DNA of 64,000 nucleotides, from contig NZ_VWPY01000001.1 in NCBI RefSeq assembly GCF_011839805.1, positions 328,028 through 392,027 on the forward strand. Reading direction: 5' to 3'. Shown one piece after another: positions 17,963 to 26,901 of this stretch. Position numbers and translations under genes: made by a program. Below the pieces are notes generated by a model. That model saw only the letters and a list, made by a program, of their open reading frames with translations, was not told the origin of the DNA and made no database searches. Each line of letters begins with the position of its first letter. The first letter of the stretch is position 1. The DNA comes from Kineococcus rubinsiae (GTDB taxonomy: Bacteria; Actinomycetota; Actinomycetes; Actinomycetales; Kineococcaceae).

Positions 17963-19513
17963 TCAGGTGGTCGCCGCGGTGCCGGTGCCCCCCGTGCCGG
18001 TGTCCCCCGTGCCGGTGTCCGCGGGCGCCGGGCGGGTCCCGCCGCCGAACCCGCCCCGCCCGCCGCCGCCGCCGGCCGCGGCCGTCTCGACGGTCGCCGC
18101 GGTCGCGGTGCCGACCTGGGTGAGCCCGTCGACGGTCGTCGTGCTCGTCGCCCCGGTGCCACCGGCCCAGACGGTGTACGTCTGCCCGGCGACGAGGCCG
18201 GTCGCGGCGACGACGACGGAGGTCGCCGCGGGCTGCGGGTAGCTCGCCACGACGTTCCCGTCGGCGTCGGCGAGGGCGACGAGCTGCCCGGCGCTCACCC
18301 CGTCCGTCGCCACGGTGACCGCGGCCGGCGCGCTCAGCGTGCCGTTGACGTCGAAGGCGCCGTCGCCGCCGCCTCCGCCCGCCGCGGCGCTCACGACCGT
18401 GGTCCCCCCGCTGATCGTGGCGGACCCGTTGGAGTCGATCCCGTCGCTGCCGGCGGTGACGAGCACCGTTCCGCCGCTGACGGTCAGCAGGACCCCGTCC
18501 TCCGCGTCCTCGCCCCCGCCGCTGACGCTGCCGTCGGTCGCGTTCAGGCCGTCGTCGGAGGCGGTGACGTCGACGGCGCCGCCGGTGACGGTGATGACCG
18601 CCGCCTCGAGGCCCTCGCCGGAGGCGGGGACCGTGAGGCTGCCGCCGGTCACGTAGACGGCCCCGACCGCGTCGGCGCCGTCGGACTCGCCCGAGACCGT
18701 GAGGGTGCCCCCGTCGACGAGGATCCAGCCCAGCTCCCCGGCGGTGTCGTCGTCGGACTTCAGGCCGTCGCCGCCGGCGCGGACGGTGAGGTCCCCGCCC
18801 TCGACGACGAGGTAGTCCTTGCCGCGCAGGCCGTCGTCGACCGCGTCGACGGTGATCGTGCCGGACAGGACGACCAGCCCGTCCTTGCTGGCGATGCCGT
18901 CGTTGCTCGCCCCGGTGACCGTCAGCGAGCCGGTGCCCGCGATGGTCAGGTCGGCCATCGAGAAGAGCGTGGCGGTGGGGGCGTCCTCCTGGTCGTCGTC
19001 CGCGGCGGAGGCGGCCGAGTCCGCCAGGACGTTGGTGGAGCCGTCGGCCAGGACCACGACCGCCTCGTCCGCCGCGGTCACGACCAGTGGCGACGTGGTC
19101 GAGGACGTGAGGTCGACCCCGTCCAGGACGAGGACGACCTTCCCCTCCCCCGCGCTGTCGACGACGACCTGGCCGTCGGTGAGGGTCCCGGACAGCGTGT
19201 AGGTCCCCGCCTGGGTGATCGTGACGACGTCCCCGTCCACGCTCGCGCCCGCCCCGTCGACGGTGCTGGCGCCGTCGGCCAGGGAGACGGCCGTGGCGGT
19301 CGACACGTCGACGTCCCCGTCGTCGGCCTGGGCGTGGGTGTCGGCGAGGGTGGGCACGGTCGAGGCGATCGTGCTCGCGTCGACCGTGCTGCTGCTGGAG
19401 GCGCTGGTCGAGCCGGTGACCGCGTCGGTGCCGGCGGTGCACGCCCCCAGGGCGAGGACGAGGGCGGCGGCGCCCGCGGCGACGAGGCGGCGGAGCGGGG
19501 CGGGGTGCGTCAT
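17963..19513 (-). CDS. Secreted lipoprotein with Cthe_2159-type carbohydrate-binding beta-helix
   Basis: 516 aa from ATG 19513. It starts with a lipoprotein signal (LVLALGAC, lipidation cysteine near residue 25). The body is a long run of short beta-strand repeats rich in ISGGT, TVSGGTVLVTAGSDGIDSNG and similar, typical of the polysaccharide-binding parallel beta-helix named after Clostridium Cthe_2159 (DUF4353). The C-terminus is a low-complexity Gly/Thr/Asp tail. It is translationally coupled (ATGA overlap) to the VTC-domain gene. In other bacteria this domain is often encoded beside VTC and DUF4956 proteins, so an extracellular polymer-binding role is likely. Confidence 0.82.
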   Translation of the reverse strand: MTHPAPLRRLVAAGAAALVLALGACTAGTDAVTGSTSASSSSTVDASTIASTVPTLADTHAQADDGDVDVSTATAVSLADGASTVDGAGASVDGDVVTITQAGTYTLSGTLTDGQVVVDSAGEGKVVLVLDGVDLTSSTTSPLVVTAADEAVVVLADGSTNVLADSAASAADDDQEDAPTATLFSMADLTIAGTGSLTVTGASNDGIASKDGLVVLSGTITVDAVDDGLRGKDYLVVEGGDLTVRAGGDGLKSDDDTAGELGWILVDGGTLTVSGESDGADAVGAVYVTGGSLTVPASGEGLEAAVITVTGGAVDVTASDDGLNATDGSVSGGGEDAEDGVLLTVSGGTVLVTAGSDGIDSNGSATISGGTTVVSAAAGGGGGDGAFDVNGTLSAPAAVTVATDGVSAGQLVALADADGNVVASYPQPAATSVVVAATGLVAGQTYTVWAGGTGATSTTTVDGLTQVGTATAATVETAAAGGGGGRGGFGGGTRPAPADTGTGDTGTGGTGTAATT

Positions 19514-20292
19514 GAGGTGGTTCCTCCGGTGGGCCGGGTCGGGCAGGACAGGTGGCGTTCGAGGGCGCGGTGCCACTTCAGGCGCGGCAGCCCGGGGTGC
19601 AGGGCGGCCATGCCGGCCCCGAACTTCGAGATCCGCACGGGCCGGTGCCCCCGCGCCCAGAGCAGGCGGTCGACCGGCGAGGGCGTCGACCCGGTCTTCG
19701 TCTCGACGATCGCGAGCCGCGGGCGCGTGAGCTCCCGACCGCTGGTGAGCGAGGCCCAGCCGAGGTCGACGTCGACGGTGACGCGGGCGGCGGCGCCCGG
19801 GAGCAGCAGCGTGCTGCGCCGGTAGGTCGTCACGAGCACGGGCCGCAGGGCTCCCGCGGTCCCGGGCCCCACCACGCCGTCGAGCAGGGCGGTCCCCTCG
19901 GGGCAGAAGGCTCCCTGCGCCGGGCCGGGACGGGCGAGGCGCCGCTTCACGGTCTGGTTCCGCGGGCCGGCGGTCTTCACCTCCAGCCACGTCCCACCCG
20001 TGTCCTCGTAGGTCCGGTCCCGGACCTTCCACCGGCCGCGGGAGGAGCGGCCGGAGGTGAGGTAGCTGCGCAGGTCGGGGGTGTCGAAGTACGTGGAGCG
20101 GTAGCCGAAGTCGCGCTCCCCGTCGATGCGCAGGACGCGGGTGCCCGGGGGCACCTGCCCCAGGAGGGCGTCGACCTCGTCGATCCCGACGACGTACTTG
20201 CGGTCCACCCGGACCAGCAGCTCGGCCTCACGGACCAGGTCGTCGAGCCCGACCGCCGGGAGGTGGCGGAGCCGGACCGGGGCCGGGCTCAC
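19510..20292 (-). CDS. VTC-domain (polyphosphate polymerase-like) protein
   Basis: 260 aa starting at 20292, overlapping the DUF4956 stop by 4 bp. It has the landmarks of the VTC tunnel-fold domain: an early basic RVDRKYVV, FGYRSTYFDTPDLRSY, RGRWKVRDRTY, TWLEVKTAG with TVKRRL, and late VETK and ISKFG segments. Basic residues of this kind bind triphosphate and nucleotide, and acidic E-x-K residues bind metal, in the yeast polyphosphate polymerase Vtc4. Bacterial members are cytoplasmic and usually paired with the DUF4956 membrane protein, as here. Polyphosphate synthesis or a related phosphotransfer is inferred. Confidence 0.88.
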   Translation of the reverse strand: MSPAPVRLRHLPAVGLDDLVREAELLVRVDRKYVVGIDEVDALLGQVPPGTRVLRIDGERDFGYRSTYFDTPDLRSYLTSGRSSRGRWKVRDRTYEDTGGTWLEVKTAGPRNQTVKRRLARPGPAQGAFCPEGTALLDGVVGPGTAGALRPVLVTTYRRSTLLLPGAAARVTVDVDLGWASLTSGRELTRPRLAIVETKTGSTPSPVDRLLWARGHRPVRISKFGAGMAALHPGLPRLKWHRALERHLSCPTRPTGGTTS

Positions 20293-20903
20293 CGCAGCGA
20301 CTCGACGCGGTGAGGCTCGAACCGCTCGGCCGGGACGACGGCGGGAGCCGTCTCCGCGGCGGCGGGCGGCCGGTAGCGGACGTCGACGAGGGTCGTGTCG
20401 TTGACCAGGTCGGTGCGCAGGACCTTCGTGGCGAGGACCGGTCCGCCCACGAGCGCCTCGAGGTGGTGGCGCAGCGCCGTCTCGTCGGTGTGGGCGCGGT
20501 CCAGCAGGAGCTGCTGGGAGCGCGTGCGCGGGCTGACGCGGGGGTGGTCGCCGATCGCGACGGCGGCGAGCACGGCGGCCATGAGCGCCAGGTCGACGAG
20601 GTCGGCGCCGGCGCTTAGCCCGCCGAGCAGGCCCAGCGCGAGCGCCGCGAAGTAGTAGGCGACCTCGTGCTGGGACAGCTCCTCCGACCGCAGCCGGATG
20701 ATCGACAGGATGCCGAACAGGCCGAGCCCGAGGCCGGCCCCGATGGTGCTGCTCGCGAGCGCCGCGGAGACCGCGAGGACCCCGACGTTGGTCGTGAGGA
20801 AGGCGACGACCAGTTCCGGGCGGCGGTGGCGGGGCAGGAAGAGCCCGAAGACGAGGATCGTGATCCCGGCGAGGTCGGCCAGGGGAAGGACGTACGGGGC
20901 CAT
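20289..20903 (-). CDS. DUF4956 membrane protein
   Basis: 204 aa from ATG 20903, with GGAGG eight bases upstream. Four hydrophobic helices occupy the first 125 residues. They include the family signature GLFGILSIIRLRSEELSQ followed by EVAYYFAALALGLL. The C-terminal 80 residues are soluble. DUF4956 proteins have no settled function but are recurrently encoded with VTC-domain and carbohydrate-binding or CotH proteins. Here it is first in a three-gene overlapping operon with both kinds of partner. A channel or membrane anchor for the VTC enzyme is a reasonable inference. Confidence 0.88.
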   Translation of the reverse strand: MAPYVLPLADLAGITILVFGLFLPRHRRPELVVAFLTTNVGVLAVSAALASSTIGAGLGLGLFGILSIIRLRSEELSQHEVAYYFAALALGLLGGLSAGADLVDLALMAAVLAAVAIGDHPRVSPRTRSQQLLLDRAHTDETALRHHLEALVGGPVLATKVLRTDLVNDTTLVDVRYRPPAAAETAPAVVPAERFEPHRVESLR

Positions 20904-21008
20904 GGGATGCCCTCCGGTTCAGCGGCAGGTGGACGACACCACGGAACCGGAACCGCCTGTCCCCCTGCGCTGACCCTCCCGTGCGCCTCCTGTGAGCCGC
21001 GGGCAGGT

Positions 21009-21028
21009 CCCGGGTCGGGGGACCCGGG
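21009..21028 (-). terminator. Hairpin directly after the GGDEF-EAL gene
   Basis: Perfect 8-bp arms (CCCGGGTC at 21009-21016, GACCCGGG at 21021-21028) with a GGGG loop, immediately following the stop codon at 21029 on the minus strand. Confidence 0.5.
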
Positions 21029-22963
21029 TCAGCCCTCCCGGCCGGTCGGGACCCGGCTCCTCCGGCGGAACTGCGGGGCGAGGGACGCAGGCGGTGCGAG
21101 CAGCGCCAGCCGGGCGCCCGCCTCGACCACCGCGGCCGGGAGGTCGACGCGGGGCACCGCGCGGGCGAAGTACCAGCCCTGCGCGGCCCCGCAGCCCGCG
21201 GCGCGCAGCTGCTCGGCCTGGCGGGCGTCCTCCACGCCCTCGGCGACGACCGACATGCCGAGGGCCCCGGCCAGGGACAGCACCGCCAGCACGAGCGCCC
21301 GGTCGCGCGGGCAGGAGGCCATCCCGGCGACGAAGGAGCGGTCGACCTTCACGACGTGGAAGGGCAGCTCCTGCAGCTGCGACAGCGAGGAGTAGCCGGT
21401 GCCGAAGTCGTCCAGCAGCAGCGTCACGCCGAGGTCGCGCAGGCGCTGCAGCACCTCCGCGGCGGTGCCGCCGGTGACGACGGCGGTCTCCGTGAGCTCC
21501 AGGCCCAGGCTGGCCGCCCCCAGGCCGTGGCGCGCCAGCAGCTCGGCGACCCGGTCGGGCAGGGCGGCGGTGAGCTGGTGGGCGCTGACGTTGACGGCGA
21601 CCTGGAAGTCCTCGTCCACCTCGCCGCGCGCCCGCCAGCCCGCGAGGTCGCCCAAGGCGCGGTCCAGCACCCAGTCCCCCAGCGCGGCCACGAGCCCCGC
21701 GCCCTCGGCGACGGGGACGAACTCGTCCGGACCGACGGCTACGAGCTCCGGGCTCGACCAGCGCAGCAGCGCCTCGGCCCCGAGGGTGCAGCCGGCGGCG
21801 GCGCCGGAGAGGGCGACGACCGGCTGGTAGTGGACCGTCAGCTCGTCGCGCTCCACGGCCTGCTGCAGGCCCTGCTCCAGCATCAGCAGGCGCTCGGCGC
21901 GGGCGGAGACGTCGTCGGAGAACAGCCGGAAGGCCCCGGGGCCGCTGCGCTTGGACTCGTACATGGCGGCGTCGGCGTCGCGCAGCAGCGTCCGCGGCGT
22001 CGCCCCCTCCCCGGCGACCGCGACCCCGGTGCTGCCGCTGACGTGCAGGCTGCGCCCCCCGACGGCGAACGCCCCGCCCCACACCGCGGTGAGCCGGGCG
22101 GCCACCCCGACGGCGTCCCGCCCGGCGCCGAGGCCCTCGCAGACCACGGCGAACTCGTCGCCGCCGAGGCGGGCCAGCACGTCGCCGGGTTCCAGCGCCG
22201 CCAGCAGCCGGGGCACCACCTGCTGCAGCAGCGCGTCGCCGCTCTCGTGGCCGAAGGTGTCGTTGACGTGCTTGAACCGGTCCAGGTCGATCAGGAGGAC
22301 GGCCACCGTGCCGCCGCGCGCGGCGCGCCGGGCGAGGGCCGCGCGGGCGGCGGCGGTGAGGATGCGGCGGTTGGGCAGCCCCGTCAGGGGGTCCTGGGTG
22401 GCGCTGCGCCGCAGCCGGGCGGTCATCCGCGACGTCAGCATGCTGGTGATGAGCACCGTCGCAGCGAAGATCACCACACCCACCGCCTTCGCGGCCGGTG
22501 CGCCGGGGACCCACCACGAGGCGACGACCAGGGCGGTGCAGCCCGCGGCGACGTGCAGCCAGCGGGCGCGCGCGGAGAAGATCCCCGCGTAGGGCGCCGT
22601 CCACAGCAGGAACAGCAGCAACGGGCCGCCCGGGGCCCGGGCCACGACGTGCGCGACGGCGACGACGACCTGCGCGGACAGGATGCAGGCGTGGGACAGG
22701 ACCGTCAGCGTCGACGAGGACACCCGCACCACGCTGACGACGCCCATCGCGGTCCCGGCGCCGAAGGCGGTGAGGGCGCAGGCCAGGACCGGCGTCCGCG
22801 TCGCGTCGGGCAGGACCAGCAGGGCGAAGGCCAGGGCCAGGGCACCGCCGAGGACGTACTGCAGGCCCAGCACGCGGGCCAGGCTGCGGCGGGTGAACAC
22901 GTCGTCGGCGACCTCGGCCGCGACCAGCGGCGCGAGTGCGCGCCACATCTGAGCGAGATCCAC
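21029..22963 (-). CDS. Membrane GGDEF-EAL protein (cyclic di-GMP turnover)
   Basis: 644 aa from GTG 22963, supported by GGAGGGG seven bases upstream. About six membrane helices occupy residues 25-195. A GGDEF domain follows, with an intact signature near residue 268. Its inhibitory site is degenerate (EPGD instead of RxxD). The EAL domain then has EALLRW near residue 398, VNVSAHQL, LELTET, LDDFGTGYSSL, VKVDRSFV and AEGVED, which is the full catalytic set. Both synthesis and hydrolysis of cyclic di-GMP are therefore possible. The membrane sensor is of no family I can name. A TACGGT -10 lies at 23024-23019. Confidence 0.9.
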   Translation of the reverse strand: MDLAQMWRALAPLVAAEVADDVFTRRSLARVLGLQYVLGGALALAFALLVLPDATRTPVLACALTAFGAGTAMGVVSVVRVSSSTLTVLSHACILSAQVVVAVAHVVARAPGGPLLLFLLWTAPYAGIFSARARWLHVAAGCTALVVASWWVPGAPAAKAVGVVIFAATVLITSMLTSRMTARLRRSATQDPLTGLPNRRILTAAARAALARRAARGGTVAVLLIDLDRFKHVNDTFGHESGDALLQQVVPRLLAALEPGDVLARLGGDEFAVVCEGLGAGRDAVGVAARLTAVWGGAFAVGGRSLHVSGSTGVAVAGEGATPRTLLRDADAAMYESKRSGPGAFRLFSDDVSARAERLLMLEQGLQQAVERDELTVHYQPVVALSGAAAGCTLGAEALLRWSSPELVAVGPDEFVPVAEGAGLVAALGDWVLDRALGDLAGWRARGEVDEDFQVAVNVSAHQLTAALPDRVAELLARHGLGAASLGLELTETAVVTGGTAAEVLQRLRDLGVTLLLDDFGTGYSSLSQLQELPFHVVKVDRSFVAGMASCPRDRALVLAVLSLAGALGMSVVAEGVEDARQAEQLRAAGCGAAQGWYFARAVPRVDLPAAVVEAGARLALLAPPASLAPQFRRRSRVPTGREG

Positions 22964-23066
22964 GAGCGAACCCCTCCAGCCCCCGCCCCGCGGGGCGCCC
23001 GCCCCTACCGTCGCTCCGACCGTACTGCAGCCGGTGCGCAGCGGGCGGTGGCCGGACGGCGGGTCG

Positions 23067-24218
23067 TCAGAGCCAGTCCTTGGCCCGGAACACCGCGTAG
23101 AGGCTGACGCAGACGCTGAGGATGACCCCGAGCACGACGAAGTACCCGTACCGGGTGCTCAGTTCCGGCATGTTCTGGAAGTTCATGCCGTAGATCCCGG
23201 CGATCGCCGTCGGCACCAGGGCGATCGCCGCCCACGCGGAGATCTTGCGCATGTCCTCGTTCTGCCGGGCCGCGACGCGGTTCTGCCGCACGCTGACCTG
23301 CGTGAGGTGCGCCTGCAGCACATCGGTGAGCAGCCGGTCGTAGCCGTCGATCGCGTCCACGGCGCGCAGCAGGTGGTCGAGGACGTCGCGGTAGTACGGG
23401 CGCTTCTCGGCGGCGATCGTGGCCGACGCCGTGGAGCCCGGGTCCCCCTCGACGAGGCGCTGCAGCGGCCCGACCAGCGGCCCGACGGACCGCTTGAACG
23501 TGAGCACCTCGCGCTTGAGCTTGTAGATCCGCTCGGCGTGGTCGTCCTCGCCCCCGCTGAACACCGCCGCCTCGATCTCCTCGATGTCGATCGCGATCTC
23601 GTCGACGGCCTCGGTGTAGCCGTCCACGACGTGGTCCAGGAGGCGGTACAGGACGGAACCCGGGCCCGTCGGGGCGTGCTGCGCGTCCGAGTCCACCTCG
23701 GCCCGCACGCCCGCGACGACGGTCGACTCGCCGTGGCGGACGGTGATGAGGAAGTGCTCCCCCAGGAAGATCGCGATCTCGCTGACGTCGACGACCTCGT
23801 CGTGGTCGACGTAGCGCACGGGCTTGAGGACCGCGAACGTCATGCCGGGGTACTGCTCGAACTTCGGCCGCTGGTGGGCGTTGATGGCGTCCTCGACCGC
23901 GAGCGCCGGCAGCTGGAAGAACCCGGCGAGCCGCTCCAGGTCCCGGGCGCTGGTGCCGTGCAGGCCGATCCAGACGAACCCGCCGTCGGTGCGGGCGGTC
24001 GCCAGCGCCCCGTCGAGGTCGTCGACGCGGCAGTGCCCGCCCTGGGCGTCGTAGAGCTTGCAGTCGACGACGGGCAGCATGGCCAGCCCGTCGCCCCGCC
24101 CGCGCGGCGCGGCGTGGTCGGCCTCCGCCTCCGCCTCCGCCTCCGCCGGGACCGGCGGCGGAGCGGCGGCCGGGGGTGCGCCCGCGCGGCGGCGCAGCGA
24201 CAGCGGTCGAGCGGTCAC
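23067..24218 (-). CDS. corA: CorA-family magnesium/cobalt channel
   Basis: 383 aa from GTG 24218, chosen because AGGAGG lies about seven bases upstream; an in-frame start 15 codons earlier lacks one. It has a long cytoplasmic domain, a long helix, and two C-terminal helices with the selectivity signature YGMNF followed by MPEL. This is typical of pentameric CorA channels for Mg2+. The N-terminal 60 residues are a low-complexity Pro/Ala/Glu region containing an (EA)n repeat. The gene begins 55 bp after kdpD on the same strand, where kdpE would normally be found. Confidence 0.92.
   Translation of the reverse strand: MTARPLSLRRRAGAPPAAAPPPVPAEAEAEAEADHAAPRGRGDGLAMLPVVDCKLYDAQGGHCRVDDLDGALATARTDGGFVWIGLHGTSARDLERLAGFFQLPALAVEDAINAHQRPKFEQYPGMTFAVLKPVRYVDHDEVVDVSEIAIFLGEHFLITVRHGESTVVAGVRAEVDSDAQHAPTGPGSVLYRLLDHVVDGYTEAVDEIAIDIEEIEAAVFSGGEDDHAERIYKLKREVLTFKRSVGPLVGPLQRLVEGDPGSTASATIAAEKRPYYRDVLDHLLRAVDAIDGYDRLLTDVLQAHLTQVSVRQNRVAARQNEDMRKISAWAAIALVPTAIAGIYGMNFQNMPELSTRYGYFVVLGVILSVCVSLYAVFRAKDWL
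24121..24147. repeat. In-frame GCCTCC hexamer repeat (4.5 copies) within corA
   Basis: The perfect hexanucleotide repeat encodes alternating Glu-Ala in the disordered N-terminus of CorA. Length change would add or remove two residues without altering the frame. Confidence 0.8.
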
Positions 24219-24273
24219 GGGGTTCCTCCTCGGGGCGGACGGTGCGGGCGGGCCGCCGGACACGTTCCCACTG

Positions 24274-26886
24274 TCACACCTCCTCCTCGCGCACGGGTCG
24301 CGCCGCCTCGTCGGGGACGAGCACGTGGGCGTGCCCGGCCAGGGGCAGGTCCAGCACCATCGTCAGCCCGCCGCCCGGGGTGTCCTCCGCGACGAGGTGG
24401 CCCCCGACCGCCTCGGCCAGGCCACGGGCCACGGCGAGCCCCAGCCCGAGCCCCGCGCCGGAGCGGTCGCCGAGCCGCTGGAACGGCGTGAAGGCCCGCT
24501 CCTTCGCGGCGCCGGCGAGGCCCCGGCCGTGGTCGACGACGAGCAGCCGCACCTGCCGGCGGCCGTCGTCCACGGAGACGCTCGCGACGACCTCGACCCG
24601 CGCGGGTGCCGCGGCGCCGGGGCCGGCGCCGCCGCCGTGGCGCTGGGCGTTCTGCACGAGGTTGGCCACGACCCGCTGCAGGAGACCGGGGTCGGTGCAG
24701 ACCGGCGGGAGGTCCGCGGGCACGTCGACGGAGAGCCGCGCGCCCTCCCGACCCGAGACGTCGAGACCGGGGACGTCGAGGCCGGCGACGGCGAGGTCGA
24801 CGACCTCGTCGAGGCCGACGACGACCATCCGCGGCTCGACGACGCCGCTGCGCACGCGCGTGAGGTCCAGCAGGTCGTCGATGAGCCCCTGCAGGCGGTC
24901 CGCCGAGCCGCCCACCGAGGCGAGCAGCTCCGCGCGCTCCGCCGCGGACAGCTCGATGTCGGTGGCGCGCAGGCTGTCCACGGACGCCTTGAGGGTCGCC
25001 AGCGGGGTGCGCAGGTCGTGGGAGACCGCGGTGAGCAGGGCACCGCGCACGGCGTCGCCCTCCTCCAGGCGCCGGACCTGCGCGGCCTCGGCGCGCAGCC
25101 GCTGGCGCTGGCGCAGCGCGGCGAGCTGCCCTGCGAAGGCCACCAGGACGCGGCGGTCGTCGGCGCTGATCAGCCGGCCGCGCAGGGCGAGGCAGACGGT
25201 GTCCTCGACGACCACCTCGGCGTCTGCGTCGGCCGGTGCGCCGCACGCGGGGTCCCCGGCCGCGGCGACCAGCCGCCAGGGCGACGCCGCGTCGTCGCGC
25301 TCGAGGAGGCTCACGGCGTCGACCGCGAACGTCTGGCGGGTGTGCTCGAGCGCCTCGTCGAGGGGGTGGGCCGCGACGAGGGCGGTGCGGGTGAGGACCG
25401 ACAGCGCCTCGGTCTCGGCGCGGCTGCGGGCCGCGTCCTGGCTGCGGCGGGCGGCGCGGTCGACCGTGCCCGACACCGCGACGGCGACGAGCAGGAACAC
25501 GCCGAGGGCGGCGGCGTTGGCCGGCTGGGCGATCGTGAGCTGGTGCAGGGGCACGGTGAAGAACCAGTTCACCAGGAGGCTGCCGAGCAGGGCCGCGCCC
25601 AGGGCGGGCCACACCCCGCCGGTGAGGGCCGCGGCCACCACGACGACGAGGAACGGCATGAGATCGGTGGACAGGTCCTGGGGCGGCAGGGCGAGCAGCA
25701 GCGCGGTCAGGACCGCGGGACCGCCGAGGGCGACGAGCCAGCCGAGCAGCCGGCGGCTGGGCGAGAGCGCGGCGCGCGCGCGGCGCGGCAGGCGCAACCC
25801 CTCGGGGTGCTGGTCGTGGGTGACGACGAGCACGTCGATGGCGCCGGAGCCGCGCACCACGCCGTCGCCGACGCTGCGCCGGAACAGGGCCGACAGGCGC
25901 CCGTGCCGGCTGGCGCCCACGACGATCTGGCTGGCGTTCAGCCCGGTCGCGAACTCCAGCAGCGACTGCGCGACGTCCTCCCCGACGACCTGGTGGTAGG
26001 TGCCGCCGAGGGTCTCGGCCAGCGCCCGCTGCTGGGCGAGCAGGACCGGGGAGGAGCGCACGAGCCCGTCCGCGCTGGCCACGTGCACCGCGTGCAGCTC
26101 CCCGCCGGCCCCGCGGCCGGCCAGGCGCGCGGCCCGGCGCACGAGCGTGTCCCCCTCGGCTCCCCCGGTGAGGGCGACGACGACGCGCTCGCGCGCCGGC
26201 CAGGGCGCGTCGATCCCCTGCTGCGCGCGGTAGCGCTCCAGCCCCTCGTCCACCCGGTCGGCCAGCCAGAGCAGAGCGAGCTCCCGCAGGGCCGTGAGGT
26301 TGCCGAGGCGGAAGTAGTTCGACAGCGCCGCGTCCACCTTGGTGGAGGCGTACACGTTGCCGTGCGAGAGCCTGCGCTGCAGGGCCTCCGGGGTCATGTC
26401 GACGAGCTGGACCTGCTCGGCGCGGCGCAGCACCTCGTCGGGGACCGTCTCGCGCTGGCGGACGCCGGTGATGTGCTCGACGACGTCGTTGAGGGACTCC
26501 AGGTGCTGGATGTTCACCGTGGACACGACGTCGATCCCCGCCGCGAGCAGTTCGGCGACGTCCTGCCACCGCTTGGGGTTCTTCGCCCCCGGCACGTTGG
26601 TGTGGGCGAGCTCGTCGACGACGGCGACCTCGGGGGCGCGGCGCAGGACGCCCTCGAGGTCCAGCTCGTCGAACTCCACGCCGCGGTGGGTGCTGCGCTG
26701 CCGCGGCATGACCTCGAGCCCCTCGAGGGCGGCGGCCGTGCGCTCGCGGCCGTGGGTCTCCACGACCGCGACGACCACGTCGGTGCCCCGCTCGGCCCGG
26801 CGGTGGGCCTCGTCGAGCATCGCGAAGGTCTTGCCGACCCCGGGGGCGGCGCCGAGGAAGACCCGCAGCCGGCCGCGCTCGCCCAC
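24274..26886 (-). CDS. kdpD: Potassium sensor histidine kinase KdpD
   Basis: 870 aa from GTG 26886, with GGAGGGG four bases upstream. Order: KdpD N-domain with Walker A (GAAPGVGKT, residues 12-20) and VVDELAHTNVPG; a universal-stress-protein-like domain (about 230-360); four membrane helices (about 385-480); a GAF-like linker; phospho-acceptor box SHDLRTP near residue 630; and an ATPase domain with NLVQNAQRHGG and GLGLGLAVARG. It should sense K+ limitation and turgor and phosphorylate KdpE. No kdpE follows in the window; the next gene is corA. It lies 15 bp downstream of kdpC in the kdp operon. Confidence 0.96.
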   Translation of the reverse strand: MGERGRLRVFLGAAPGVGKTFAMLDEAHRRAERGTDVVVAVVETHGRERTAAALEGLEVMPRQRSTHRGVEFDELDLEGVLRRAPEVAVVDELAHTNVPGAKNPKRWQDVAELLAAGIDVVSTVNIQHLESLNDVVEHITGVRQRETVPDEVLRRAEQVQLVDMTPEALQRRLSHGNVYASTKVDAALSNYFRLGNLTALRELALLWLADRVDEGLERYRAQQGIDAPWPARERVVVALTGGAEGDTLVRRAARLAGRGAGGELHAVHVASADGLVRSSPVLLAQQRALAETLGGTYHQVVGEDVAQSLLEFATGLNASQIVVGASRHGRLSALFRRSVGDGVVRGSGAIDVLVVTHDQHPEGLRLPRRARAALSPSRRLLGWLVALGGPAVLTALLLALPPQDLSTDLMPFLVVVVAAALTGGVWPALGAALLGSLLVNWFFTVPLHQLTIAQPANAAALGVFLLVAVAVSGTVDRAARRSQDAARSRAETEALSVLTRTALVAAHPLDEALEHTRQTFAVDAVSLLERDDAASPWRLVAAAGDPACGAPADADAEVVVEDTVCLALRGRLISADDRRVLVAFAGQLAALRQRQRLRAEAAQVRRLEEGDAVRGALLTAVSHDLRTPLATLKASVDSLRATDIELSAAERAELLASVGGSADRLQGLIDDLLDLTRVRSGVVEPRMVVVGLDEVVDLAVAGLDVPGLDVSGREGARLSVDVPADLPPVCTDPGLLQRVVANLVQNAQRHGGGAGPGAAAPARVEVVASVSVDDGRRQVRLLVVDHGRGLAGAAKERAFTPFQRLGDRSGAGLGLGLAVARGLAEAVGGHLVAEDTPGGGLTMVLDLPLAGHAHVLVPDEAARPVREEEV

Positions 26887-26901
26887 GTCGCCCCTCCGCC
26901 G

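Noticed and set aside
22984..22997. CGCCCCGCGGGGCG palindrome between the GGDEF-EAL and corA genes
   Set aside because: Loop-less, purely GC, expected in such DNA, and not placed at a promoter or stop codon in a telling way.
24121..24147. Hexamer repeat in corA as a phase-variation switch
   Set aside because: The unit is a multiple of three, so slippage cannot turn the gene off; it only changes a disordered Glu-Ala stretch.
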